From NCBI RefSeq assembly GCF_051014685.1, contig NC_135058.1:12836811-12900810 (forward strand): a stretch of 64,000 bases of DNA, read 5' to 3'. This document shows, one piece after another, positions 45,423 to 57,300 of this stretch; the first letter of the stretch is position 1; each line of letters begins with the position of its first letter. The stretch comes from Ptiloglossa arizonensis (lineage: Eukaryota > Arthropoda > Insecta > Hymenoptera > Colletidae). The notes under the pieces are model-generated. The model was given only the letters and a program-made list of their open reading frames with translations. It was not told where the DNA came from and did no database searches. The translations under genes and the position numbers were made by a program.

Positions 45423-46750
45423 TTTCTCTCGAAATCGGGCGGCTCGTCGGACATCGCGCGATTGCGCAAGCTTTCTCTTGCAAAACTCTCTTGAAACGGA
45501 GTTTCGCGATGACTGTTGGACGAGGTATGTCTACGCGGAGCGTAAAGTAAAAGTCGCTCGTTGTCCTTGGGTATGAATGGAATAAGCGCGCGAAGCGTAT
45601 GCCGACGACACGGAGTACGGCGTTCTGGTGAACGATCGATCGTCGAAGAATTACGAACGAAGATCGACCATGGATCGAGAGACTCCTGTGTCGGGAAACT
45701 TTCTTCGGTTCCCGAGGCGCTCCATTTTTCCAAATCGTGAGTATCGAGAGCAACAAGTGGACCTCTAGACACGTTCCAACGAAAAGTAGAGAAAATTTAT
45801 GTTATCATTTACACGGCGATGTTTGAAATTTAAACAAAATTGAGAAATTTTTCAGAAAGTTCGAGAGAATTGCTCCGTTATGATCTATGGTCGTTGTACA
45901 AGGTGTTTCGTAAGATAGGGGTAGGATTTCTGTGACGAATGAACAACAACGAAAAACGTGTTCCTATATACGGATGTTTCACCGAACTGTACTTCGGTGT
46001 TACAGTTATTTTCAGCGTTACGATGATCTTCGTTTCAGATCGAGACAGACTACAACTTTTCACCTACCGAGAGTCATTTTTAATCTCGTTGGAAATGGAT
46101 CGCCCCGTTTCGAACGAACAATTCGAACTGGTCGTCGGAGCGTGTTTCAACCGGGACGGTTAATATTTTCGAGTTAGAAATTAACGCTAGGAAAATTCAT
46201 AAAAGTCACGGCCCGCTTTTCGAGTTTGATAAAGGAGTGCGCGGTACCCGGGCTGCCGCGAATACCTACAGAATTTATGGTAGCATTTATTCCGGAGCCG
46301 AGACAACATTTTGAAAGTCAAAAACTTTAACGACTTTGACACAGCGAAACCGACACCAAACGAGTCTCTCGAACGTTAAACAACGCGCGCCGTGAAAATT
46401 AATCCGCCGGTTGGACAAAATCGAGCAAGAAGATCACCACCGCGCGGATGATCGATGATTTCTGCGTGTAACCCGCGCGCGCGGGAGTAGAATGCCGCCG
46501 CGGTCCATTAATTCTTTCCGTGCGAGCAGAAAGAATTAGGTTACGAGCCCCAGCGGTATTCTTTTCAGCCGCCGACAGTACACGCGTACACATTTTTCTT
46601 CGGTGCAATTGGCGCGGTGAGTTCCGACTTTTATTTCCATAGATCCAATTCGTTATTACCAATTTGTGCATCCGATAGTTTCTTCTCTTCTCTCGGAACG
46701 ATTTCGTTTCTCCCACTCGAGTGCACTCGAGGTGAAATATTCGCGGTTGA
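45422..46750. other. Unassigned noncoding DNA
   Basis: No gene is recognised. At about 45,896 ACAAGGTGTTTCGTAAG resembles the CAGGGTGT-type element ends noted elsewhere. The downstream 280 bp has overlapping frames of about 75-80 codons but no known domain. Confidence 0.35.
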
Positions 46751-46769
46751 AAGAAAGGTTAACTGGTGT

Positions 46770-47150
46770 TAAATAAAATGAAAAACACAAGTTCTGGCTA
46801 GAGGCTAATTTTTACAACTCTTCTGCAATCAAACTTACTATAATATAGTCTCTTTTCTCTATTCCTCTTATTGTTTCAAAAATCAAAACCACGAGTTCCA
46901 TCAAAAAACTTACCATTCCCCTACAATTGAACCTACACTAATACTCCTCCTCTTAGTCCTCTAGTACTATCGGAAATTAAAACCCCAAGTTCCATCGAAA
47001 GACTGACCTCTACAATGAAACCTACACTAAAACACAAACACACTTCTCCACCAAAAGGCTCACAGTTCCCCTACAATCGAACACAAAAATACGTACTTCA
47101 TCCCTTACTGCCCACATCGTTTCACAAATGAAAAACACGAGTTCTCCTCG
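46770..47150. repeat. Diverged tandem repeat, about 100-110 bp unit
   Basis: Phrases like CA(C/A)(G/A)AGTTC(C/T), CCCCTACAAT(T/C)GAAC and CCTACACTAA(T/A)A recur near 46,785, 46,890, 46,987 and 47,130. The strand is C/A-rich throughout. An old array with substantial divergence. Confidence 0.6.
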
Positions 47151-47199
47151 TCCAAAATCCTCCACCCAAAGCAACACCGACCGACCAACCCGGAGCACT

Positions 47200-49070
47200 T
47201 TCGTTAAGTTTTGCGTCCCCGACCTTCGGTTATCTCCACCGTCGCGAAAATCCGCTACGGGATCCTCGCGAGCCCGCGTCGCGAGCGGAAACGCGGGTTA
47301 AATCTCCTCCCTCTCCTCGTCTCGTCAGCCTTCGAGCGACCGGCGGGAATAAAAGCAGAGAGTTTTGCGCCGAGACCGCGCGCCTCGCGGATTCGAAACG
47401 TCCGTGGCTGCGCGGACGCGATCCGTTTCGGCGCAGAGGACGGGGGCGTCGTTACGCGTCGCGCGGCGTGTTAACTCTCTCTCTCTCTCTTTCTCTTTCC
47501 CTTTCTTTCTGCCGCTAGCGCGCACACCGCTAGCGGATACCATTCTATTCCGGGCCCCGGGTACCGGGCGCGGGAGCAGACAAGAACAATGAGTGTTGTA
47601 CGCGTCCCGCGTTATTGCTCGTGCATCCTCCGCGGGTCTATAGTGGGTGTAGAAGCGAGACGGGGGGCAGGCGGTGAGAGCGAGAGGACGAGATTTATGC
47701 ACGAAGACGACAACGACGACGACGACCACGACGACGACGACGACTAAGACGAAGACGACGAAGACGACGACCGCGGCGTCGGCGGCGGCGGCGGTGGCGT
47801 CGGGACGTTTTGCTCCGGACGTCGACGACGGAGGCACGACAACGACGACGGTACCGAAACGGTGGACCGGGGGACGAGGAAGGGGGGTCGCGAGTCCGAC
47901 GAAGAGGAGAACGATGCGAAGCCAGAAGAAGAAGAAGAAGAAGAAGAAGAAGAGGACCAAGAAGACGACGAGTCGGTCGCGGCCGCTTGTGAATGAACAT
48001 TGGCTCGCGAGCGTTTCCGGCGCTCTCTTTCGCTCATCCCTGAACGTCTTCTCCCACTCTCTCCGCCCCCTCTCTCTGCCCTCAGCGCGAGACGAGAACC
48101 GAGCCGAGCCGCCCCCGTCTCCGTTCTTCGACCGTCCGCTTTCCCCTCGCGCGGATTCTCCCTGGTCTAGCGTCCTCCGTCTCTTCTCATGAATGAGAGT
48201 CGCCGACTCGCGATCGCGACGAACGCGACCAGAGAGAGAGAGAGAGAGAGAGAGGGAACGAGCGAAAGGGTAAACGGAACGAGAGAGAACGAGCTTCGGG
48301 GAACCGAACGCCGCGCGAGCTAGAACGAGAACGCGGACACCGATCGAGAGAGGGAGAGTCCCCGGAGAGGGGAAGGGTTGCCAAGCGGAGGGGAGGGGGA
48401 GAGACCGGACGGACCGTTAGCCTTAAGCCAAACGGTTGCAACGAGGCCTGCGACGAATTTAGAACAGGAACCGAGAGAGAGAGAGAGAAAGAGGGAGAGA
48501 ACGAAAGGGAGCGAAAGGGAGCGACGAGGATGGCTTCGACCGTGTTCGCTGGGACTTTTTTTTCCCGAGTTCCCTTTTTCTTTTTATCATTTCCTTTTTT
48601 TCCCTCTTCGGTCCTCGCTGTCCCTTATTCTTCCTTCCCGCTTTGTTGCTCCCATTATTAATATATCGCAGACCCCGCGCGTGACCGGCCTCTCGCTGGA
48701 TTCGTTTCCGATTCTTCCTTTTTCCCACCTTGAGGCTCCTCTTCGTCTTCCTCTTCTTCTTCTTCTTCTTCGTGTTCTTCTTCTTCTTCTTCTTCTTCTC
48801 CTTCTGGCCCCGGTCCTCTTCGCGGCGTCACCCCCGCCCCCGCCCCATCCGGTGATGTGCATCCCGCTGATTATAAATAGTAACCTTTGTCGGACGCTTT
48901 TCTTTGGCCCTACCATCGTTTCATCGTAGTTGTCTCCACCCTCCGTTGCCGTGACGCTTAAAAGACTTTTTACAAGGATGACTCGTTTCACCGTGCGAAC
49001 GCGTAATCTTTCTTCTGCTCGAGGCATCCTCCTCCTCGTCCTCCTACTGCCCACCGCCCCCGACACTCTG
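47200..49070. promoter_or_regulatory. GC-rich island with triplet microsatellites
   Basis: About 1.9 kb of CpG-dense sequence. It contains CT (about 47,472-47,505), ACG/GAC (about 47,703-47,770), GAA (about 47,926-47,957), GA (about 48,231-48,254 and 48,473-48,490) and CTT (about 48,741-48,802) tracts. The GAA and CTT tracts lie about 800 bp apart in opposite orientation. The composition and GAGA content fit a promoter or noncoding exon, or a long low-complexity UTR. All long frames (up to 211 codons) are translations of the microsatellites. Confidence 0.35.
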
Positions 49071-49720
49071 TTTTTAAATTACTCGGTGCGTTTCGAACAA
49101 CGATACGGTCGATGAGAGGACTAGTTTCGATCGTGGTTTTTGAGAAATTTGGAGAGAACTTTTGAAAGAATTCGGTGTAGAAATATATTAATTCGTAGGG
49201 TGAGGGGCGTTCTGCGAATGGGGGGTTGAAAGAAAATTTTTAATCTAGAAAAATTTAAATTGCTTCGACGTGCTTCATTGCTGTCTTTTTTGAGCGTTGC
49301 AAGCGAGTGCATAGATGCACTCAGGTGTGAATGAATATGGAAGTTTGCCATTTGGTGAACTTAAATGTCTTTTTGTATCGATACACGTAACAATCTTAGG
49401 AGTACATAACCAAGATTTCTAGAAAAAGGTGGGTGGATTATAAAGAGGGGAAAATGTTTAATCTAGAAAAATGTGGATAGTTGAATGCGTTTAAATTTTA
49501 ATGTTCCAAGTGAGTACACAAACGATGTTTTTTGATGTGCATAGTTATGGACATCTTTTTGTATCGATACAACGATCGTAGAAATACGTAACCTACAAGG
49601 AGAGGGAACGTTTTATTGGATAGAATTTTTAACGCAAAAAACGGTGAACAATTTGTATATTCCTCTTCATTGATGCGTTCAAATGTAGCAACAAACCAGC
49701 GAGAAGAAAAGAGCATCGGT
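49070..49720. repeat. Old diverged duplication (GTATCGATAC units)
   Basis: TGTCTTTTTGTATCGATACA (about 49,367) and ATCTTTTTGTATCGATACAA (about 49,551) are followed by similar phrases with ATCGTAG/ATCTTAG and TACATAACC/TACGTAACC. TTTAATCTAGAAAAAT occurs near 49,240 and 49,458. Period is about 185-215 bp. Confidence 0.55.
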
Positions 49721-50560
49721 CCGAGCTACATTTATCTATAAATACAAAATCCCACGTGTTGGATTTCCACGAAATTTAATAACAAATTCAAGAGGAATTC
49801 AGCACGCGCGTTGGTAAACGCTTTGCTTGGCTGCATGTAGGCATTCCGCGAGTTGCAATTTCTACGAAACTTAATAACAAATTGAAGTGGGAGCCGGAAT
49901 GTGCATTAATTTACACTCGGTTTAGCCGTGGATAGGAATTCCGTTATTCGCAAAATTCTATGAAACGTAACAACAAATTCACGGGTAATTTAGACAGAGC
50001 ATCGGTCCGCGTTGCAGTTGTCTCTGAATGGATACTTGGTCGTTTGCAATTTCCAAGAAATTTAATTACAAACGTGCAAACAATTCGGCGGGTGCATCGT
50101 TCCCTGATTTGCAGTGTCCACGAAATTGAATAAAAAAAAAAACGTGCCAAAAATTCAGAGAACGCGAAAATGTGCCAAGAATTCCGAATAAATAAACATT
50201 TGTTCGTTGAGAATTTTTGCGAAATTTAACGACGAACGTGAAAACCATTGAAAAAAGAAAAACAAAAAAGAAAGAAAATCGTTAGTCTAGCTCTCGTCGC
50301 TCTGCAAACGAAATTCCCACCGTTCGGCGCTTCTGCGAAATTCGTGTAAAAAATGCGAGAGGAATTCCGAAAGTGCATGCTCCACTTACAGGAAATCGAT
50401 CGTTTAGAATCTCTGGGACATTTAATAGCAAACGTGGGAAGTATTCGGGAAATGCATCGGTCCGCGCACCGTTCGGCCGTAAATACGAAATCTGTCCTCC
50501 GGAATTCTCGCGAAGTTTAGCAAGAAACGTGAGAAAAATCGAGAAGGCCCGTTGATACGC
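49720..50560. repeat. Diverged tandem repeat, about 95-bp unit, eight or nine copies
   Basis: The core CGAAATTTAATAACAAA(T/C) recurs near 49,771, 49,866, 49,962, 50,057, 50,132, 50,220, 50,335, 50,425 and 50,511. Spacing is close to 95 bp for the first four and irregular afterwards. Each copy is preceded by a T-rich TTGCAATTTC(T/C)A phrase and followed by a G/A-rich AATTC(A/G)G phrase. Units often carry GCATCGGTCCG. No coding sense is apparent. Confidence 0.8.
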
Positions 50561-51400
50561 TCGGTTCCTAAATCTCGGTCGCTCCGAAACGGGCAACGGT
50601 ATTGTTTCGAACGAATCGAGCCGTATCGACCTGTCCGTTTCCCTTCACGCGAACCGTGCTGACCCGTATACCGCAATTGGAAGGAATTCCGCGAGGTCAT
50701 AATTCTCCGGTCGAGTCACCGAGCGCGAAACTAACGACGAGCTGTCTCGAAAAGTGTGCAATTAAATCGACGAAACGTTGTCAGGAATAATTGTTGCCGA
50801 TCGTCGATCATCGCGAAGAATTCGCGTGTTACGTTACCTCTTCGTCGATTAATTTTACATTGTCCAAGGTGGATGTCTCGCAGATGGATCGAAATTAATG
50901 GAACATCAATTCTCGTTGAAATCGATGGAACTTAAATTTCGATTGAAATTCCGGTAATTTATGGAATTTAAATTACTGAGAATATTTAACGATCGTTAAT
51001 CGTCTTTTAGAGAACATTGTCTCCGAATTCTTGAATTCAGTTTACCATGATTTGTGGTCGAACGTATTGTGTATCTTATTTTAAAATTGCTATGAAGTAC
51101 CTTGTTAGAAGCTAAGTTACTCGCGATCGCTAGATACTCAATTTGGATCGTAATACGATCATTCGTCAATTTCTCCGCGACGTTATTCGGGTCACGGTGA
51201 AACTTGTATGTTTTCGAGATAATTACGAAGAAATTTTCGAACAGCCACGAACGTCCAAGATCACGTATCCTCGGGAGGTGAGCTCGTAGACTGAACAATA
51301 AACGTACGGGTAACCCAGAGAGCTCACTAATCCGTTTGGTATTTCGATTCCCACGCGATTCGTCTTCGACCTACTACCATAACCTTCGTCTTAAACGAAT
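50560..51400. other. Unassigned noncoding DNA
   Basis: No gene is recognised. Short phrases of ATCGA(A/T)GGAACTTAAATT type repeat near 50,890-50,960. Confidence 0.4.
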
Positions 51401-51800
51401 CGAACCGTGAACCTTTCGCTTTCGTCCGTTCAACCATCCGCATCGCGATCGCTGCGAAACTCCGCTACTTTCACGGCTATTAGGAAGATTTCTTTCCCCA
51501 TTGAGCAATCGTTGTAACAGGAATATAGAATCGAGCGCGTTCAGTTTGATAATAAAGTACCACGAAAGGACTCATTGATCTATTCACCTTTTCAACTTGC
51601 ACATTTCTCGAATGATTCTTCACCGACGGACAACGACATCCGTTCCTCGCTTCAAAGGAGACGAACCACCCATCTGTCGCTTTCATTCGCTCGATCCTAA
51701 CTCCGGTGAAACTCCATTACTTTCGCGGTAATTACAAGGATCTCTTCCTTCATCGAGCAATCGACGCGACATTCGGTGCAGTTGACTCGGGAAGAAGCAA
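51400..51800. repeat. Two-copy repeat, about 250-bp period
   Basis: GAAACTCC(G/A)(C/T)TACTTTC(A/G)CGG followed by TTCC.CATTGAGCAATCG / TTCCTTCATCGAGCAATCG occurs at about 51,456-51,512 and 51,707-51,763. Matching is clear over about 70 bp and weaker outside. Confidence 0.65.
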
Positions 51801-51999
51801 CGAGAGGGATAGAAATCGAAAGAAAGAGCAGAAACCAGAGAGAGAGAGAGCGTAAGGAGGGACAGAGGTACGATTGTTGGAAATTTTGTCATGCGTTTTG
51901 TTCTTAAAATCTCGAAACTCGTGCGATCGGACGAGTTCGATTTCGCGAAGAAGGAGCGAAACGTTTTCCATTTTTTGAACGAGATTCTTGGCTCGATTG

Positions 52000-52500
52000 T
52001 ACAAAAATATTCACTCGCTCGCGTTAATTTCAAACAACTTCGATAGCGCCAATTACCGGTACCCCCTCTAAAAACTCTCTATTCGCTATCGCTCATTTTT
52101 TCATCGCTCGCATTCTCCCCTTTACACTTAAGCTCGACTATAGAAACGCGTTCACACGCTCGCGCTAATTTTAAACAACTTCACCGGTGACTCCACCTCT
52201 ACAAAGTAATCCACCGGTCACTGGTGACCCTTCTCTGAAACCTCTCTAGCAACTATCACCCATTTTTCCTCCGCTCTCGTCCTCTCCTCGCACTTGAGCA
52301 CGACTGTACAGAAGTATCCACCGACTCGCGCTAATTTTAAACAACTTCGGTAGCGCCGATCCCCGGTTCCCCCTCTAAAAACTCTCCATTCACAATCGCC
52401 CGTATTTTCATCGCTCGCGTCCTCTCCTTCGCACTGAAGCTCGACGGTGCAAAAGTGTTCACCAACTCTTGCTAATTTTAAACAAGTTCGGTAGCGCGGA
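52000..52500. repeat. Diverged tandem repeat, about 140-166 bp unit, four copies
   Basis: CTAATTTTAAACAACTTC and variants occur at about 52,024, 52,166, 52,332 and 52,473. Each is preceded by a GTACAAAA/GTGCAAAA and CACTCGC phrase. Each is followed by CGGT(A/G)(G/A)CG, CCCC.TCTAAAAACTCTC, a CGCTATC/CACAATC phrase, TCATCGCTCGC and a GCTCGAC phrase. Confidence 0.82.
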
Positions 52501-53060
52501 TCACCGATGACCCCGGTTCCAGAGTGATTCGTCGGTCAGCGTTGACCAGCGCGTGACCTCCGTCGTCGAGTAAACCGCGCGTTGTAGAGAGAGCCGGCGC
52601 ACGTATAAATAGAAGCGCGAGCGCGCTTGCTAGCGGTCGGATACGCGCGACAGGTGTCCGAGAGCGAGGAGCGATCGAAATCGAAGCGCGCTCGCTGCCC
52701 CGCGTCCATAATAGGTGACCGAGGTGCGGTGCGGTACGGTGCGGTACGGTGCGGCGCGGAACGCGTTCACGGTGCACCTTCTTGCATATTTCGCGGCGTG
52801 TTCGCGGCGCGTGGGCGTAAATTACGACGCAACGGTTAACGGGACGCGGCGGACCGCGACCGCCCGCATTGTCGCGGAAAAAGGGACGCGGAACCGCCTC
52901 TACGAAGAAACCACGGCCCGAACCGGGACGGAGGGACGGAGGAGAGATTCGAGAGAACGACTCGCCGCAAAGGTCGACGACGACGACCACGACGACGACG
53001 ACGACGATTCGCGTTGCACGCCCGGACGGAATTTAATTGGACGCGAACGGGGCACCGTGA
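52480..53060. promoter_or_regulatory. GC-rich island with TATA box and minisatellite
   Basis: CpG-dense island. It contains a TATA-like box (TATAAATAG, 52,604-52,612) on the plus strand, a short GGTGCGGTAC minisatellite (about 52,724-52,758) and a CGA microsatellite (about 52,976-53,010). The TATA box in front of GC-rich sequence fits a core promoter reading rightward, but no good initiator was seen about 30 bp downstream. Open frames on both strands have no domain. Confidence 0.35.
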
Positions 53061-53720
53061 TTGACAACCGTTTCGCAATGTACCTGCCGGCCAGGTGCTC
53101 CGACCGCTCGGTCTCCAAGGAATCTGGAGCGGGGCAGATTAATTGGAGTAAAACGGAGCGATTTGACGTCGCGGCTTGTTCAACGGATATTACGCGTAAA
53201 CGAGACTCGCGTGTGTCTACCGAGAACGGTGGTTAATAGGGAATGTTTACGTGTACGCTAGATACGTCTTTTACGCGGACGGATCTCGGTTTGGGTAGGG
53301 TATCCACGGCTACCGCGATGTATAGTTAGAGGATTGTCCACTCTAATTGGATACCCGGCGCTTTAAATGCCACTCGCGCGTTGCTCAACATCGCTACGAT
53401 TATAGTCGGAGGGTCGTTCGCTGCTATTAGAATCGACAGTTCGAATAATACTTCTTCGAATATTGTCCGCGATAACATTTGCCAACCGGTACACGGTTCG
53501 ATCAGGTTAACGAAGAAACGAGTAAATGTACTCGAGGTGCTCGTTAACGGCTCCGAACAGGTGCATCGTGTGGGTCGAGAATCGCTGGGTGATCGATCGA
53601 TCGGTACTTTCACGATATCGGTTGAAACCGATGAAATTTACGGGGTGTCTGGATTCTTGACGTAGAAATATGAAGAAAAGCTCGTGTAAACGTATGCCGA
53701 ATATAACTTTGTTTTCGAGT
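53060..53720. other. Noncoding DNA with very old repeats
   Basis: No gene is established. Parts of 53,325-53,460 resemble the 75-bp repeat further on (shared phrase TAGTCGGAGG.TCGT). Frames of about 95 codons are open on both strands over 53,326-53,665, without domains. Confidence 0.35.
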
Positions 53721-53741
53721 TACAGCTTATTTTACCTTGTA

Positions 53742-53925
53742 AAATAATCCTCTCCGCGTGTAAGATACGACATAAATATTGGCACGATGTTCATCACGAG
53801 TTCGAGCAACAAGCTGGGTACCACTCGGATCACCGATTTTCCAGGAAAATACGACCCACTCGTGCCATTAAAACCAGCGATGGTCACTTCGAACACTATG
53901 TCCGAAGGTGGACGAACAATTGCTA
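53742..53925 (-). CDS. Weak candidate internal exon, unknown protein
   Basis: On the minus strand an acceptor-like TTTATTTATCCTAG precedes a 184-bp open segment that ends at a good donor, CAAG/GTAAAA (about 53,741). The segment would encode a non-repetitive peptide that includes RPPSDIVFEVTIAG, then YFPGKSVIRVVP and a hydrophobic stretch. A second consensus donor, GGCAG/GTGAGA, lies upstream at about 54,033. Joining the two would shift the reading frame, and the surroundings are old tandem repeats, so the match may be accidental. No known domain is recognised. It is listed because it is the best-bounded exon-like unit in the window. Confidence 0.15.
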
Positions 53926-54074
53926 GGATAAATAAACCGTGAATCGAAAACAAACTCACCACGAGCGTTTATTTGTGCAAACTTTTTCTCTTATTTTTAC
54001 GTCGAGAGCCCACATCTGTGATACTTCTCACCTGCCAACGGACAATTTCTATAGTTATAAAATCGTTCTCCCTC

Positions 54075-54310
54075 GTAACCGATACTTTGAACACTGCCTC
54101 TGTATCGCTCAAAATCAACGCACAGTTGGATGTTCGTTCTCTTCGATTGGGTAACCTATAGAACACTGTCTCTGTATCGCTCAAAACTGTTCCAACGTGT
54201 AGTCGGAGGACAGTCCACTCAGCTCGGATAACCGATACTTCGACTACCTCTGTATCGCTCAAAACTGTTCGGATGTGTAGTCGGGGAATCGTTCGTTAAA
54301 ATTACGAGCG
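54075..54310. repeat. Tandem repeat, about 75-bp unit, three copies
   Basis: CTCTGTATCGCTCAAAA recurs at about 54,098, 54,170 and 54,248. Each copy is preceded by TACTTTGAACACTGC / TATAGAACACTGT / TACTTCGACTAC. Two are followed by TGTTC(C/G)(A/G)A(C/T)GTGTAGTCGG. On the minus strand the units translate to LSDTE(V/T/A)V-type words, a by-product of the repeat. Confidence 0.82.
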
Positions 54311-56540
54311 CAAGTTTCGACGCCACTCGTACACGATAAACCGTAGGAGATCGGATTTCCAGATAATTTCGCTGGAATCGAGCAATCGTAAAGCATCGGC
54401 TCAAGTATCGTCGGTTAATATCCGAGAGTCGGGTACCTCCTTCCTGTGCGCGAACATACGGTCTTAATAGCTCCGCTTTGGTCGTTCGTTGAAATCGCGC
54501 GCATCGTCGTTGAACTCGGCCTAAATCGACCACCGTAATTCGAATAAATCATCGACGGTTCGGCTCGCAGATCCGTTCGTTCGGACATCAAACACAATTC
54601 TACCGGTCCCTTTCTTCCAAAAGGTCTATTTCGGTACCACGATGTCGCGTAAAACAGTATAATGCCCGGAGATGCGGTGTCTGTTGGTTCGCTTTGATGC
54701 CTAAAACGGAGCCTGCTTGGATAGCTTTGTTGCCCAAGGCTGGCGTCCGTTGGACAACTTCGATGCCTCGAGGACTACGAGACGGTTCATTGACGAAGTC
54801 GCTCTCGAGTTCAGGACTCTCTCCTACTTTTGTTCGAGACGATTATCCTTTCGAGAGGATACGAATTCTAAGGTACGCGTACTCGACATCCCTCTCTCTT
54901 CAACGTTCAATGGACTCTGGTTTTTTGATCGTAGAATACTTTCGCGACTTTAATACACTTCCAACAACGGGAGAAAATCTGAAACTTTTTGACTGTAGGA
55001 GACTTTGACGCAAGACGTACATCCCACGTGAAAAGTTTCTTCGTGTATTGAATAGAGACACTTGCTGAACGCCCATAGGCGTTTACCGCACACGATAGGC
55101 CGATTGAGCGTCTACAAACGTCGATCGTTAGTCAAAGTGTTAAATAGCAACGGTATTTCGATAAACAAACGACTCCACGACTTTCTCTAAAAAAACTGAC
55201 CGATCCGATCACGACCAAAATTTTCGCACGCATTCCAAGAACTCGTTCTCACGCGCGTCCCGTACAATAGTTTAATCATACGCTCGATATCTTCCATCCA
55301 GTTCCCAAATTGGGAGTTTCCATTAATAAAATTACGCCAGGTTGATTCAGAATGTTCGACGCTAATTCACAAGTCACGTCTCTTGTACGATCGATAGAAC
55401 TATGGATAGAACGTGTTACAATTATGATGTAACTCGCTCGGTCTCGGTGTATCCCATTCACTTTTCTCGTTATTGCGGGGAGAAAGAAAGATCGAACGTT
55501 GTAATCGGTCTTCGTAAGGCTCGCGATCGAGCAAAAAATGTTACGCGTCGCTTTCGAGCGAGCCAGCGAACCGGTGAAAGTATTGAAAAAATAAAACAGT
55601 TCGTTATACGAGGGGAAAGTTTGGAAAGCGGTCAGATTTCTGAAAAATATTTAGAAGGCTAGCATACGGCAGAAAGTGTCGCTCAAAGTGTCTTTTGCTT
55701 CGATACACGGTGGTACTCAAACGGGCCGTCTCGTTCAAAAGGAGACAATTTTTTTTTTTTATATTCCGCATCATTTTTCGCGAAAATATTATCAACGAAT
55801 CGCCGAGACCTTCCCCTGGAGAACAAGTCCAAACACGACACCGTTCGAACAATTCTCGCGATTCAAAATTTTTCCAAAAAATATTCCTCCAACCTACAAT
55901 CGAAACCGGTCGGAACGTAGTCGTGTTTGTACTCATTTTCATCGGGAGAATTTCGCGAATCTATTCACAACACTACCGCGAAGCTCCGATGAGAAACACA
56001 CATTTTCAATTTCCACTGTCCCATCGTTTCAAAGCTAAATCGACACGAGACTCCCGCACAAACACCGCGTTCGATCTCGTCGTATTCACTCTGGTCGACG
56101 ATCCGATCTCACCTCCGCGTAAAACCATTCGATCGAAACTTATTCGCGACCAACCCCGGCTACAAGCGCCCCGGACTTTCGCGCGTAACCAGCCGCTACC
56201 GTGACACGCGAAGGAAACAAGATACCCCCGTTGCGTGTAAAACATTCAACACCCGAGACGATCTATCGAACACGTCGACCCGACTCTCCCGAACGTCGCA
56301 CCGCTTCGTTTCGAGATAACGACGCGACTCTGGTTCGATACACGTTGTACCCCCTCTCTTCGGGCTTCTTTCGATCACCAGGTTCGGGAGACATCGGCAG
56401 ACGTCCAATACCCGACAAGAAACTCGCAAAACTCGCGAAACTCGTATAGAAATAAAAGTATCGTTTGTTGTTACCGCGTCCGTTCTCATACTTGAAACCG
56501 GGGTCGATCGGTACCGGCGCTCGGCTAATTGTTCGCGTAG
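54310..56540. other. Unassigned noncoding DNA
   Basis: No gene, RNA or clear repeat. A T-run lies at about 55,748-55,760. Open frames of 100-170 codons around 55,600-56,200 overlap in several frames and have no domain. Confidence 0.4.
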
Positions 56541-56549
56541 TCGGAACGA

Positions 56550-57300
56550 AGAGAACGACTCTGTGGCCGATTCGAAGCCGCGATAGGGCGTGCGAATGTG
56601 GCCGGGAATGCGCCGTAGGAATGCCGCGATCGCGATCCTCTTCGGGGCCTCGTCACGTGACCTTGTACCTATCTGGCTCGCGATAATACCCACACGCGGC
56701 GGACGTGAGCGAGAGAGAGGGGGAATCGGTTCGTTGCCACGATAAAAACGGTGTATCCGTTACCGACACGCGCGCGCCCGCTCCCGCGTGTGCACGCGCA
56801 ATTAAAGCGGCGTGGCCGCACAGTGCGGATCACTGTTCTCCGCGCGGCTGCGTTCATGAATGAACCCTTCTCTCTCTCGCTCTCTCTCTCTGTGTCTCTG
56901 TCTCTCTTTCTCTTTCTTTCTCTAACCCTTCTCTCTCCTCGTCGCTCTTTCCCCGTCGGTGAGTCAGGCTGGAAAGAATGGCGCTGATATTTCATAAAGT
57001 CGAAGCGAGAAAAGCGTGCGTGCTTGCGTGCGCGAGTGCACGGGCTCTCGCGCGCGCGCGCCAGAGCGGAGGCGGCTCGTACACCGGCTATTATTACCCC
57101 GTCTCTCGGCTTCGGCCTTCTTTGCCCGCGCCGTTACGCCTAGCGGACGCTGAAAAACAATAAGCAGTTTGTAGTCTCCGCTAGGGCCTGGCCGCGAACC
57201 GCGGACGACGATACGTCGGCGTAACGGCCGCACACGCGGTGAAGAGAGGAGAGGAGAGGAGAGGAGGGGGTACCGATCGCGAGGAGGACTCACGAATCGC
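56550..57300. promoter_or_regulatory. GC-rich island with CT and GAGAG tracts
   Basis: CpG-dense island with a CT/TCTG tract (about 56,868-56,935), a CGCGCG run (about 57,048-57,062) and a GAGAG tract (about 57,239-57,268). Between them is a non-repetitive piece (about 56,955-57,010) containing GGCGCTGATATTTCATAAAG. Likely regulatory by composition. No coding exon is recognised. Confidence 0.3.

Noticed and set aside
45143..45772. 209-codon minus-strand frame with E/K-rich middle
   Set aside because: The middle is a translated CTTT/CTT microsatellite, the frame has only a GTG-type start, and no domain was seen.
47325..47960. 211-codon minus-strand frame with poly-valine and poly-phenylalanine
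   Set aside because: It is the translation of (GAC)n and (GAA)n microsatellites.
48378..48929. 183-codon plus frame with a long leucine run resembling a membrane segment
   Set aside because: The leucine run is the CTT microsatellite in another frame; the rest is GA-tract translation.
53969..54262. Minus-strand frame with repeated LSDTE words as a repeat-domain protein
   Set aside because: The words follow the 75-bp DNA repeat, spacing between copies is not constant (72 and 78 bp), and the frame does not join to the neighbouring exon-like unit.
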